33,511 nt of DNA from Methylotenera sp. (GTDB lineage: Bacteria > Pseudomonadota > Gammaproteobacteria > Burkholderiales > Methylophilaceae), in the NCBI GenBank assembly GCA_013141495.1, contig JABFQV010000020.1, forward strand, positions 1-33,511. Reading direction: 5' to 3'. Both the position numbers and the translations under genes were made by a program. The notes under the pieces are model-generated. The model made no database searches, had not been told where the DNA came from, and saw only the letters and a program-made list of their open reading frames with translations. Below, one piece after another: positions 26,108 to 32,640 of the stretch; positions within the stretch are counted from its first letter, which is position 1, and each line of letters opens with the position of its first letter.

Positions 26108-27454
26108 CTAGCTTGGAAAAAACTCAGGATTATTTTTAATGATATTTTTGAGGTGGGCAAAACAATTGGCATCAATCGCGGTGCCTACAGTATCTGCCAT
26201 GATGGCGAGGGTTTTATCCACAGGAACTGCGCCGCGATAAGGACGCTCAGCTGTAATGGCATCAAAAATATCTGCGGTTGTAATGATGCGGGTTTCTATT
26301 GCAATATCAGTCGCTTTTAGTCCGCGTGGATAGCCGCCACCATCTAATCGCTCATGATGGGCGGCTGATACACGGGCGAGCTCATCAAAGTTACTGATAC
26401 GCCCCAAAATAGCCTCAGTGAATGCAGCATGGCGTTGCACTGCCAACCATTCAATGTCATCTAGCTTGCCGGGTTTATCAAGAATGCTGTTACTGACACC
26501 AAGCTTGCCCACATCATGAAGCAATGCGCCGCGTTTAAGCCAGCGCCTGCGCGACTCTGGAATTTCCATTGATTCGCCTAGGAGTGAAGTGTACAAGCCA
26601 ACTCTAGCACTGTGCCCCGCGGTGTATGGGCTTTTAGCATCCACGACTTTGCCAAAAGCCTCGGCAATGTCGTCAAAATAATCCTCATCCAACGCCACTT
26701 CGTGACCACCAGGCTCTAACGCAAACACTTGCGACTCAAGCGCCGCTGAATTTAATGAAATCCAAAACTCTGCAGATTGTGCCACCGCAATAAAGGCATC
26801 GATTAACTCCGGATCAAACCACGTGCCACTTCTTTTTTGCACTTCTGTCATGGCTGCCAATTGACCATCTGAGCTATTTACAACATCAATCACCTGCGCT
26901 AGTAGTGCAATTTGTGAGTACAGCGGAATGCGAGAGCCTTGCAACCCTTCAGGGCGACCTTGTCCGTTCCAGTGTTCATCTAACGAATGGATTCCTTGCG
27001 CCACACCTTCAGAAAAGCGTAACTGTCGGGCGATATCAGCGCCACGTGTACAGCGCGTCAAAGTCAGCTCTTGTGCAATTTCATCGCCATTGGTCAAGAT
27101 GCCGCCTAAGGTTTTAAGGCGATCTATCAAGCCTGAGCTCGGCCCAGTGTGACGCAATACAAAACGTAATACTTGCGGCAGGCTACCATCTACCCACTTA
27201 AAATCACGTTTAAAACTTAAATCGTCCGTGAGGTAAAGTTCGCAAATACGTGATGCATTACTGCTGCAACCTAGGTCTTTGAGTAGTAAAGTGTAATACA
27301 ACTCCCACAGCCGCTCTGTTGGCATCCCCAGCTTTTCGCCAATATGCATGCCAATCCAACAGCAGCGTACACAATGCCCCTCTGGTTGCCCCTCGGTAAT
27401 GTCTAGTGCATGGCTCAGTGCGCCAATTAGTTCAGATAATTTTAATGCCTGCAT
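26108..27454 (-). CDS. Tandem HD-GYP-like protein, probable c-di-GMP phosphodiesterase
   Basis: 448 aa. The C-terminal half (about 260-448) is a full HD-GYP domain: HSARVGLYTSLLG, His313-Asp314 in LLHDVGKLG, His366-His367 in AAHHERLDGGGYPRGL, and TTADIFDAITAERPYR. Such domains hydrolyse cyclic di-GMP. The N-terminal half looks like a second, decayed copy: GHCVRCCWIGMHIGEKLGM near 26-44, Lys59-Asp60 where HD is expected, and H161-WNGQGRPEGL in place of HxxxDGxGYPxGL. It may be a regulatory pseudo-domain. No membrane segment or receiver domain was seen. Single gene with a 162-base upstream gap containing a direct repeat. Confidence 0.88.
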   Translation of the reverse strand: MQALKLSELIGALSHALDITEGQPEGHCVRCCWIGMHIGEKLGMPTERLWELYYTLLLKDLGCSSNASRICELYLTDDLSFKRDFKWVDGSLPQVLRFVLRHTGPSSGLIDRLKTLGGILTNGDEIAQELTLTRCTRGADIARQLRFSEGVAQGIHSLDEHWNGQGRPEGLQGSRIPLYSQIALLAQVIDVVNSSDGQLAAMTEVQKRSGTWFDPELIDAFIAVAQSAEFWISLNSAALESQVFALEPGGHEVALDEDYFDDIAEAFGKVVDAKSPYTAGHSARVGLYTSLLGESMEIPESRRRWLKRGALLHDVGKLGVSNSILDKPGKLDDIEWLAVQRHAAFTEAILGRISNFDELARVSAAHHERLDGGGYPRGLKATDIAIETRIITTADIFDAITAERPYRGAVPVDKTLAIMADTVGTAIDANCFAHLKNIIKNNPEFFPS

Positions 27455-27522
27455 AAGGTTATTTTAAACAAAAAGTACTTAGTTCATGCTTTTATTTTTA
27501 ACCTATAACCGGGCTATTCTAA

Positions 27523-27549
27523 GGCTAAGTTTTAGGCGGCTAAGTTTTA
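27523..27549. repeat. Short direct repeat upstream of the HD-GYP gene
   Basis: GGCTAAGTTTTA occurs at 27523-27534 and again at 27538-27549 (15-base period), 70-95 bases upstream of the HD-GYP start. The second copy is also bracketed by GGCG and CGCC. It might be a tandem protein-binding site or a chance duplication. Confidence 0.5.
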
Positions 27550-27616
27550 CGCCGGCACTTAGAGTGGAGCTAAAGTCGTTTATCGTTTATATACTTTAGT
27601 AATTTATTGGTAACGA

Positions 27617-27865
27617 CTAATCAGTCGCACTAAGAACAATTGCAGAGACGACAATGAATAGCATCCATTTTGCAATTCTCAAATATCGTTGAGCATCTAA
27701 ATCATAACTGGCTAATACGCGATTGAAAAAACTTAACTGTTCAGGCTTGGATTTGTTAGTGGTGACTAGTTTTATTTGGGGAGTAGGGCTGATCTTATTA
27801 GGTTTATTAGGGAAGCTTTTAGTCACAGAGAAAATTGACTCAGGTAATTCAAATTTTGGTTTCAT
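27617..27865 (-). CDS. Small C-terminally anchored membrane protein, unknown
   Basis: 82 aa starting at the ATG at 27865, with GGAG five to six bases upstream. The first 55 residues are polar and rich in Lys, Pro and Ser (SFPNKPNKISPTPQIKLV). A single hydrophobic segment, MLFIVVSAIVLSA (about 68-80), lies at the very C-terminus, so it resembles a tail-anchored protein with the N-terminus in the cytosol. No recognised family. Confidence 0.6.
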   Translation of the reverse strand: MKPKFELPESIFSVTKSFPNKPNKISPTPQIKLVTTNKSKPEQLSFFNRVLASYDLDAQRYLRIAKWMLFIVVSAIVLSATD

Positions 27866-28006
27866 CGTAACTCCAGTTTTCTACAAGTAATGAACAGCTG
27901 CTTTTTATTGTTGGCAACCAGATGCCGAGCAATCATGATTTATATCTTGTTTTTCTGTATGGTCTTAGCTGGCTTGCGTAGATTGGTGCTAAGCCACGCT
28001 CAGTAT

Positions 28007-28375
28007 TTAGGATGAATGAATCGTGTTTGAAAAAGCATACCTTGGCAAGTGCTCTATATTTACTAACGATGCTTTACGTTTTTTATTTACCGTATCTTTA
28101 ATGCAAAGTGATTGATGTGTTTCCCTAATTTTAGTTAAGTATTTAAGTTGGATCTCAGATAAAAACTGTCTTGTGGCGGTTAAAAGATTTAACCGCATTA
28201 TTTTTGAGTTTGAAGTGAATATGTACACGGCTTGTTGCATGATTTCAGCATGTAACAAAAATGGCACATGATATATGCGTCTTTTTTTTGCGAGCTTATC
28301 CAGAACAGTAAAGCTTCCGTCTTTAATGCTAACTTGCAATAAGACCCATCTTGCTTCGTAGTCATTGATCGGCAT
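28007..28375 (-). CDS. Hypothetical protein
   Basis: 122 aa from the ATG at 28375, which has a GGTGA motif six bases upstream; a GTG at 28387 is an alternative. The protein begins MPINDYEARWVLLQVSIKDG and is rich in Lys, Leu and Ile with predicted helices (ATRQFLSEIQLKYLTKI). There is no signal peptide or membrane segment, and I do not recognise the family. The strongly AT-rich composition and lack of known neighbours are compatible with acquired DNA next to the integron array. Confidence 0.55.
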   Translation of the reverse strand: MPINDYEARWVLLQVSIKDGSFTVLDKLAKKRRIYHVPFLLHAEIMQQAVYIFTSNSKIMRLNLLTATRQFLSEIQLKYLTKIRETHQSLCIKDTVNKKRKASLVNIEHLPRYAFSNTIHSS

Positions 28376-28560
28376 TTTTTTCACCACAAATTTAACTAAA
28401 TGATAATTGTCACAGTATCACAAATTCAACTTTGTGTGGGAAATAATCACACGTTACGGTTAATCAATCGCCAATTACTTTATTTTTAGTGTTATAGCAG
28501 TAAAGCTGCGGGCCATATTTTCCATATTAAAAGAGGATGCATGTTGGATACAGTCGCCAC

Positions 28561-28584
28561 GCTTGGTGGATGGGTTTATCCACC
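28561..28584. repeat. Possible decayed attC end / hairpin after the oxygenase gene
   Basis: The plus-strand string GCTTGGTGGATGGGTT (28561-28576) matches the gene-side end of attC-A (GCTTGATGGATGGGTT) at 15 of 16 bases. It lies about 40 bases beyond the oxygenase stop, where a cassette attC should be. No R' end is recognisable at lower coordinates. The same bases form a GGTGGAT/ATCCACC hairpin, so chance similarity is not excluded. Confidence 0.4.
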
Positions 28585-28614
28585 CAGTTGTCACCGTTAT
28601 CACTACGACCTAAA

Positions 28615-29604
28615 CTATATTTTGTATTCTGGCAGGCAAAGCCGCCAAGTGGGCGTGAGGCGCGGAAACATTTTTATGCCGATAAGCGCATGTTGCAAGA
28701 GATTCCAGCGTATCAAATCAAAGGTATCACGATACAAGTACGCCACCCAGTCCGCCAATAGTACGGCTGCATAAGTTTCGGCATTGCTGGCATCGCAGGT
28801 AGAAAGCCCTGCACTGTGCTGATATCCACTCACAATGGTTGCCGCATCATAGCCCCAGCGATGCAATGCAATCGCGGCGGTACCTGCCCGAAATGTTACC
28901 TCTTCAGCTAAACTTGATTCAGCTGCAGAGGCAATAGGATTGAGTGCTGCCGGAAACTCTGAAAAACTAAGATTGGCAAATAAAGCTACAATATGCGCCG
29001 CCAGTTCTGGGGTATTCGCAATGTGCCAGAAATTAAACACCACGGATTGGCGTGGCTGGCTAACTTCTGTCACGGCATGATAAGAATCCGCGTGCAGCAA
29101 AAAGCCAACCGCTTTGTTATATTCAGGATTAACACTGAATACGGCTTCGCCCTGTGGCGATGAGAATAATTGCAGTACGCCGCCATGTTCGGGTTGCCAT
29201 TGTTTGTTAAGTTGTACAACAAGACGCGCAATTTCATAACCTAATAGCGGCCGGTCACTGTGTACCCCAATGGCATGCCCAGGCAGCATTCGTTGCACCG
29301 TGACCAGCATCCGATCGACGAGTGGCAATCCAGTAATCTCGCGCATTTTATTGAGTATTTCGACCTGAAACGTTGCTGAAATATCCGCAGTAACGTCGCA
29401 AAGAGAACAGCGGTAAAACACACCATCTTGGTGCTGCCATGCGTTATCTTGTGAAAATAGTAGCTCAAGCGCAACGCACTGTTCTTCAGAAAATGCGGTT
29501 TCTACAAAGAAAAAGGGGAATGGCTTGTGATGGTAGTCAGGTTGTAAGAGCAATGACGGTACTCCGTTGTGAGTGATATGCGAACGTTGTCGCAACGATG
29601 ACAT
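28615..29604 (-). CDS. 2OG-Fe(II) oxygenase-like protein with extra C-terminal domain
   Basis: 329 aa. The first 190 residues have the double-stranded beta-helix pattern of 2-oxoglutarate/Fe(II) oxygenases: His115-x-Asp117 (GVHSDRPLLGYE), His176 (ADSYHAVTEV) and Arg185 (QPRQSVVFNFW), the usual HxD...H metal triad plus the 2OG-binding Arg. GGVLQLFSSPQG fits the prolyl-hydroxylase-like subgroup. The rest (about 200-329) is helical with no motif I know. The substrate is unknown; peptide or protein hydroxylation is a guess. It sits on the minus strand at the distal edge of the cassette array, in cassette orientation, with only a possible decayed attC downstream. Confidence 0.75.
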   Translation of the reverse strand: MSSLRQRSHITHNGVPSLLLQPDYHHKPFPFFFVETAFSEEQCVALELLFSQDNAWQHQDGVFYRCSLCDVTADISATFQVEILNKMREITGLPLVDRMLVTVQRMLPGHAIGVHSDRPLLGYEIARLVVQLNKQWQPEHGGVLQLFSSPQGEAVFSVNPEYNKAVGFLLHADSYHAVTEVSQPRQSVVFNFWHIANTPELAAHIVALFANLSFSEFPAALNPIASAAESSLAEEVTFRAGTAAIALHRWGYDAATIVSGYQHSAGLSTCDASNAETYAAVLLADWVAYLYRDTFDLIRWNLLQHALIGIKMFPRLTPTWRLCLPEYKI

Positions 29605-29633
29605 TCTAAATTACTTTTCACATTGATATTTAA

Positions 29634-29688
29634 TGCCTAAAGAGTTAATGGGTCGCGTTAGGCGTCGCGCTTGATGGATGGGTTAGGA
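29634..29688 (-). repeat. attC-A (degenerate, distal)
   Basis: The gene-side half is normal (GCTTGATGGATGGGTTAGG), and the central palindrome is intact (GTCGCGTTAGGCGTCGC-like). At the other end the expected GTTTGAGTTAA core reads CCTAAAGAGTTAA: about four bases are lost, and the G of the GTT cleavage triplet is gone on the minus strand. It probably can no longer recombine. It ends the recognisable array and encodes the last 14 residues of the Cys-rich protein. Confidence 0.8.
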
Positions 29689-30034
29689 GTTGCTTCATGG
29701 ATTCGTTGATTGCTTTGAATTTATCGTCGTTCTCAAAACGAGAGCAATTGTTTTCATAAATGCGTTCTGATCTCCCTCCAATCTTGCTGGAGCCAATTGA
29801 AAAATAGGATTTTTCGCAGTCGCATCGGAGCCTTGCCATGAGGCGCCTTGTTTTCTTGCTTTTTATCTCGGCAACCCAGCATGAGTCGGCGCAGCCACAT
29901 GAGCGGTATTCAAGAACTTCTGTCGAATTTCCCCATTCAAGCTTGCTAGTTTTATCACAGCAAGCGGCAGAGGCAGTTACTGAAAATGCAAAGAAAATAA
30001 AAATCGAAATTAGATAGTTGGAGCACTTGCTCAT
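29645..30034 (-). CDS. Cassette gene: Cys-rich exported protein, unknown
   Basis: 129 aa. A clear signal peptide (YLISIFIFFAFSVTASA, about 7-23) precedes a mature part with many cysteines (ACCDK, CGCADSC, RCDCEK, NNC), which suggests disulfides or metal binding in the periplasm. It is not recognised as a known family. The ATG at 30034 lies 12 bases after attC-B. The last 14 residues (about LLTHPSSATPNATH) are encoded by attC-A rather than by the gene body. No promoter is visible, as usual in cassettes. Confidence 0.65.
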   Translation of the reverse strand: MSKCSNYLISIFIFFAFSVTASAACCDKTSKLEWGNSTEVLEYRSCGCADSCWVAEIKSKKTRRLMARLRCDCEKSYFSIGSSKIGGRSERIYENNCSRFENDDKFKAINESMKQLLTHPSSATPNATH

Positions 30035-30045
30035 GTTTGCCGGAT

Positions 30046-30105
30046 TCCTAACGATTGAATTAAGGCGCTGGCTTTAGCTAGCCTCGCTTGATGGGTGGGT
30101 TAGGT
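30046..30105 (-). repeat. attC-B
   Basis: 60 bases from TCCTAAC (30046-30052) to GTTAGGT (30099-30105). The central palindrome is GCTGGCTTTAGCTAGC-like. The R'' box provides the TAA stop of the next gene at 30100. It closes the cassette of the CCGIDAFDF protein. Confidence 0.88.
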
Positions 30106-30498
30106 GCTTGCATGAAGCTGCGCCGAAAAGTGTACAAGCAAGTGATTTAGAAGTGCTTGGAACTCGGTTTTTTCAATGATAAGTTCAAGGCGGTCGCTGC
30201 CAAACACTTTGAATTCTAGTTTATCCAGTTGAGCTTGCAATAGATCTATTTGATGGCATATCTCACGAACGTTGAGATTACCTGCCGCTTTTGCAATGTT
30301 TTCGGGATAAAAGTCAAATGCGTCAATGCCGCAACAGCCAGCCGAACAGATTGACTCAAGTTCGTGCCACATTGGTTCGAGCTCTTTGAGCGAATAGTCA
30401 ATCATTACTTCCGCCCCGCGGCTATCGTTCACGAAATGTATCCATTTGTTTTCGCTAATGGGGATAGCATTTTTTGGAAGTATGATGGGTTCTACCAT
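30100..30498 (-). CDS. Cassette gene: conserved protein with CCGIDAFDF motif
   Basis: 132 aa from the ATG at 30498 (MVEPIILPKNAIPISENKWI). The frame continues upstream to 30585, but that part would be translated attC-C and the end of the neighbouring gene, so it is rejected. Cys51, Cys55 and Cys56 lie in ICSAGCCGIDAFDFYPENI, a pattern I associate from memory with an uncharacterised family (possibly DUF6331); this was not checked. The body is acidic and helical, without membrane segments. The stop codon is the TAA of the attC-B R'' box. Function unknown. Confidence 0.7.
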   Translation of the reverse strand: MVEPIILPKNAIPISENKWIHFVNDSRGAEVMIDYSLKELEPMWHELESICSAGCCGIDAFDFYPENIAKAAGNLNVREICHQIDLLQAQLDKLEFKVFGSDRLELIIEKTEFQALLNHLLVHFSAQLHAST

Positions 30499-30506
30499 AG
30501 GAAAGC

Positions 30507-30551
30507 ACCTAACGTTTGATATAAGGGGCATGCTTGATGGAGGGATTAGGC
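30507..30551 (-). repeat. attC-C (short, altered R'')
   Basis: Only 45 bases, from ACCTAAC (30507-30513) to ATTAGGC (30545-30551). The central palindrome is almost absent (GGGGCATGCTTGATGG). The R'' box on the minus strand reads GCCTAAT instead of GCCTAAC. The cleaved R' side (GTTAGGT on the minus strand) is intact. It still supplies the TAA stop of the flavoprotein gene. Confidence 0.78.
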
Positions 30552-31124
30552 TGTTTTTGCATGTTGCTTGATCTGATGTAACCATTTTTCAAGTTGCGCC
30601 GGTGAAGCATAGCGAACAGAGCCAAGCGAAGTGATTTTGACGGGTTTAATACCACAAAACTCCAAGATAGTTTTTTTGATCTGATTGTGTCCTGGCATTT
30701 TATAAACCAGCCAGTAATACCAAGGCGGTGTGTCCATTGTGACGATGGCATGGGCGCTACGCCCCACTAGCAACTTATCCCAGCGCTGAGAGTTGTCGCG
30801 ATACTGAAAGGCATAGCCTGGTAATAGCACACGGTCAAATAGCCCCTTGAGTAACGAAGGCATAGAACCCCACCAAATGGGGTAAACAAAAACCAGATGT
30901 TTTGCCCAAGTAATTGCGTCCTGGATTTCTTTCAGGCCTGGTTCAAGTTCCTGCCTTTTGTTATATCCATGGTGTAGCGTTGTATCAAATGCAACTTCAC
31001 CAAGCTTAAAGAACTTGACGCTATGGCCGGCCTCCTCGGCGGCTTGCACGTAAGCGGCGGCAAGGGCGCCGCAATAACTGCTTGAGTCAGGGTGACCTAG
31101 GATGACTGTGATATTTTTAGACAT
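30546..31124 (-). CDS. Cassette gene: NAD(P)H:quinone oxidoreductase-like flavoprotein
   Basis: 192 aa flavodoxin-fold protein. It begins with a beta strand and FMN/FAD phosphate loop (ITVILGHPDSSSYCGALAAA), then AITWAKHLVFVYPIWWGSMP and LLKGLFDRVLLPGYAFQY. These are marks of the flavodoxin_2 group that includes NQO1-like, MdaB and KefF proteins, which reduce quinones with NAD(P)H. Length fits. It lies between attC-C and attC-D, and its stop codon is in the attC-C R'' box. Of the cassette genes, this and the BrnT/BrnA pair are the only ones with a confident function class. Cytosolic. Confidence 0.85.
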   Translation of the reverse strand: MSKNITVILGHPDSSSYCGALAAAYVQAAEEAGHSVKFFKLGEVAFDTTLHHGYNKRQELEPGLKEIQDAITWAKHLVFVYPIWWGSMPSLLKGLFDRVLLPGYAFQYRDNSQRWDKLLVGRSAHAIVTMDTPPWYYWLVYKMPGHNQIKKTILEFCGIKPVKITSLGSVRYASPAQLEKWLHQIKQHAKTA

Positions 31125-31143
31125 AAAACCTTTGTTTTTTTGA

Positions 31144-31203
31144 GCCTAACATTTGACTTAAGGGGCACGCTTTAGTGCGTCCGGCTTGAATGATGGGTTA
31201 GCG
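31144..31203 (-). repeat. attC-D
   Basis: 60 bases from GCCTAAC (31144-31150) to GTTAGCG (31197-31203), with central palindrome GCACGCTTTAGTGCG. The next gene reads through it for 15 codons before stopping at 31158. Confidence 0.88.
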
Positions 31204-31475
31204 TGATAGTTAAATAACAGGAATGCAATAACCACTATGTTAAATAAAGCCAAAGCAGAAACCAGCCAAGTACTGGGTAATGTGCTGATTATTTGTGAGC
31301 GCCCAATAGAAGCAGCCTTTATAAGCGCGGCCTGTACTTCAGGTTGAGCACAAAGAGAACATGATATTTCTTTGGGCACAATTTCAGCCCAAGTGATGAA
31401 CCCAGTGCCTATTGATAAAACTGCCCAAAGTAAATTAGCAATTACGGTTAGAAAAAATAAACTCCACAGAATCAT
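31158..31475 (-). CDS. Cassette gene: small membrane protein with attC-encoded tail
   Basis: 105 aa with two hydrophobic segments: ILWSLFFLTVIANLLWAVLS (about 2-21) and WLVSALALFNIVVIAFLLFN (about 70-89). The loop between them includes SCSLCAQ. The ATG at 31475 is eight bases after attC-E. The final 15 residues (NPSFKPDALKRAP type) come from attC-D. Tails of this kind are often seen on annotated integron-cassette proteins. Family and function not recognised. Confidence 0.65.
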   Translation of the reverse strand: MILWSLFFLTVIANLLWAVLSIGTGFITWAEIVPKEISCSLCAQPEVQAALIKAASIGRSQIISTLPSTWLVSALALFNIVVIAFLLFNYHANPSFKPDALKRAP

Positions 31476-31482
31476 AATAGAG

Positions 31483-31542
31483 CCCTAACAATTGAGTTAA
31501 GGGGCTGGCTTTAGCCGGCCCTGCTTGAATAATGGGTTAGCC
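31483..31542 (-). repeat. attC-E
   Basis: 60 bases from CCCTAAC (31483-31489) to GTTAGCC (31536-31542). Central palindrome GGGCTGGCTTTAGCCGGCCC. The outer boxes differ from consensus at one or two purine/pyrimidine positions. Confidence 0.85.
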
Positions 31543-31543
31543 A

Positions 31544-31855
31544 TTAGCGTATGTAGAACGGTGTTAGAAATAATAAAACGCCTAGAACCATACAAGTGCC
31601 AGCCCAAAATCCCGCTGCTTTGCCAGAGGTTGCCCACAGCGACATAGGGGTTAACCCAAAGATAATGGTTGCAATACCAAGGACTATAGCCTCAAAACCA
31701 TCAGCAGTTACCTCAGCACCGCCTAGCTTGCTTGTGTATCCATAATAGTGCTCAGTCATTATGATGAAAACACCATAAGCAAACATAAATGCACTCATGC
31801 CAACTGCAAGCCATTTGGCTAAGGGTGAAATTTTTTTAGGTTCAATGGTGGGCAT
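31544..31855 (-). CDS. Cassette gene: three-helix membrane protein, unknown
   Basis: 103 aa. Three hydrophobic segments: WLAVGMSAFMFAYGVFII (about 15-32), AIVLGIATIIFGLTPMSL (about 51-68) and AGFWAGTCMVLGVLLFLTPF (about 76-100). It is Gly-rich in the helices, with short loops. The ATG at 31855 lies 11 bases from attC-F, and the stop is two bases from attC-E, so the gene fills its cassette. Function not recognised. Confidence 0.65.
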   Translation of the reverse strand: MPTIEPKKISPLAKWLAVGMSAFMFAYGVFIIMTEHYYGYTSKLGGAEVTADGFEAIVLGIATIIFGLTPMSLWATSGKAAGFWAGTCMVLGVLLFLTPFYIR

Positions 31856-31865
31856 ATTTTTAAAT

Positions 31866-31925
31866 GTCTAACGTTTGAAGTAAGGGGCTGGCTTTAGCCA
31901 GTCCCGCTTGATGGATGGGTTGGGC
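31866..31925 (-). repeat. attC-F
   Basis: 60 bases from GTCTAAC (31866-31872) to GTTGGGC (31919-31925); both outer boxes fit the RYYYAAC / GTTRRRY rule exactly. Central palindrome GGGCTGGCTTTAGCCAGTCC. The best-formed attC with a full-size palindrome. Confidence 0.92.
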
Positions 31926-31931
31926 ATAACG

Positions 31932-32357
31932 TTACTGTGCATTTAAATACTCTCGGATTGGCTCATCATCTGTAACCATGTGGTCGGTAACATGGAATGC
32001 CTCTTTTACCAGCGGATGAGCCAGTGCCTCATTTCGATTTAGAGTACGTCCAATGGTTTTTGCTTCCTGCCAAGGTGAAAATTGAGCATCAATTAGACCA
32101 ACTTGATACTCATTTTCTGAGCTTCTTAGCTCAAGCACGAAAGCCACTCTCTGATCTGGTGTTGAATCCTCACCCCACTCACCAAGACTCACTGTAGCAA
32201 CGACAACCCGCTCAGGGTGGTTGTTGGAGAATTTTGCGTAATAAACTGCATAAGCATCACCATCGTTGTAAACAAAGCGTGTAAGTGATGTCGTCAGACC
32301 ACCACAGAATTTACAATGCTCTGATAGATTTACTGGTTCAAATTCAATGCTCAACAT
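31932..32357 (-). CDS. Cassette gene: hypothetical protein with N-terminal CxxC
   Basis: 141 aa from the ATG at 32357; a TTG at 32369 lies inside attC-G and is rejected. It begins MLSIEFEPVNLSEHCKFCGG with a Cys-x2-Cys (about 16-19) that could bind a metal with the neighbouring His. The rest is a soluble alpha/beta protein (YAVYYAKFSNNHPERVVVAT, RVAFVLELRSSENEYQVGLI) ending in acidic residues. I cannot name a family. It fills the cassette between attC-F and attC-G. Confidence 0.65.
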   Translation of the reverse strand: MLSIEFEPVNLSEHCKFCGGLTTSLTRFVYNDGDAYAVYYAKFSNNHPERVVVATVSLGEWGEDSTPDQRVAFVLELRSSENEYQVGLIDAQFSPWQEAKTIGRTLNRNEALAHPLVKEAFHVTDHMVTDDEPIREYLNAQ

Positions 32358-32363
32358 ATTGAT

Positions 32364-32421
32364 GCCCAACGTTTGAGTTAAGGGGCGCCGTTAGGCGTCC
32401 CGCTTGAACGATGGGTTAGGC
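32364..32421 (-). repeat. attC-G
   Basis: 58 bases from GCCCAAC (32364-32370) to GTTAGGC (32415-32421), both matching the outer-box rule. Central palindrome GGGGCGCCGTTAGGCGTCCC. Its R'' box provides the TAA stop of brnA. Confidence 0.92.
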
Positions 32422-32640
32422 GGCTTTTTCAAGGCGCTCAGCAAGCCACACCTTAATGACGGATTGCCTGGTAACACCAAGCTTTCCAGCTTCTCGGTCT
32501 AAGGACTCAATCATCCATGTTGGAAAGTCAACATTCACGCGTTTTTGCGCTTGCAAAACGCGCTTCGCTTTTGAAATGTCTAGTGAAGACGTAATATCAA
32601 CATCCTCGTCAAATTGTTTTTCAAAGTTTTTAGCTTTCAT
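32416..32640 (-). CDS. brnA: Cassette gene: BrnA-type antitoxin (ribbon-helix-helix)
   Basis: 74 aa. The C-terminal half has the RHH DNA-binding pattern RVNVDFPTWMIESLDREAGK, then LGVTRQSVIKVWLAERLEK; the N-terminal half (FDEDVDITSSLDISKAKR) would wrap the toxin. In BrnT/BrnA modules the antitoxin binds the RNase toxin and represses the operon. It overlaps brnT by 11 bases, the usual toxin-first order. The stop codon is the TAA of the attC-G R'' box. Confidence 0.82.
   Translation of the reverse strand: MKAKNFEKQFDEDVDITSSLDISKAKRVLQAQKRVNVDFPTWMIESLDREAGKLGVTRQSVIKVWLAERLEKAA

Noticed and set aside
28398-28416. Fur-box-like ATGATAATTGTCA upstream of the 122-aa gene
   Set aside because: Only part of the consensus is present and no iron-related gene follows.
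28537-28774. Two plus-strand frames opposite the end of the oxygenase gene
   Set aside because: They overlap a gene with clear catalytic motifs and have no recognisable product; treated as antisense shadows.
30509-30751. Minus-strand frame ending in a PNPSIKHAPYIKR-type tail
   Set aside because: It lies inside the flavoprotein gene in another frame and its tail is just translated attC-C; no ribosome-binding site.
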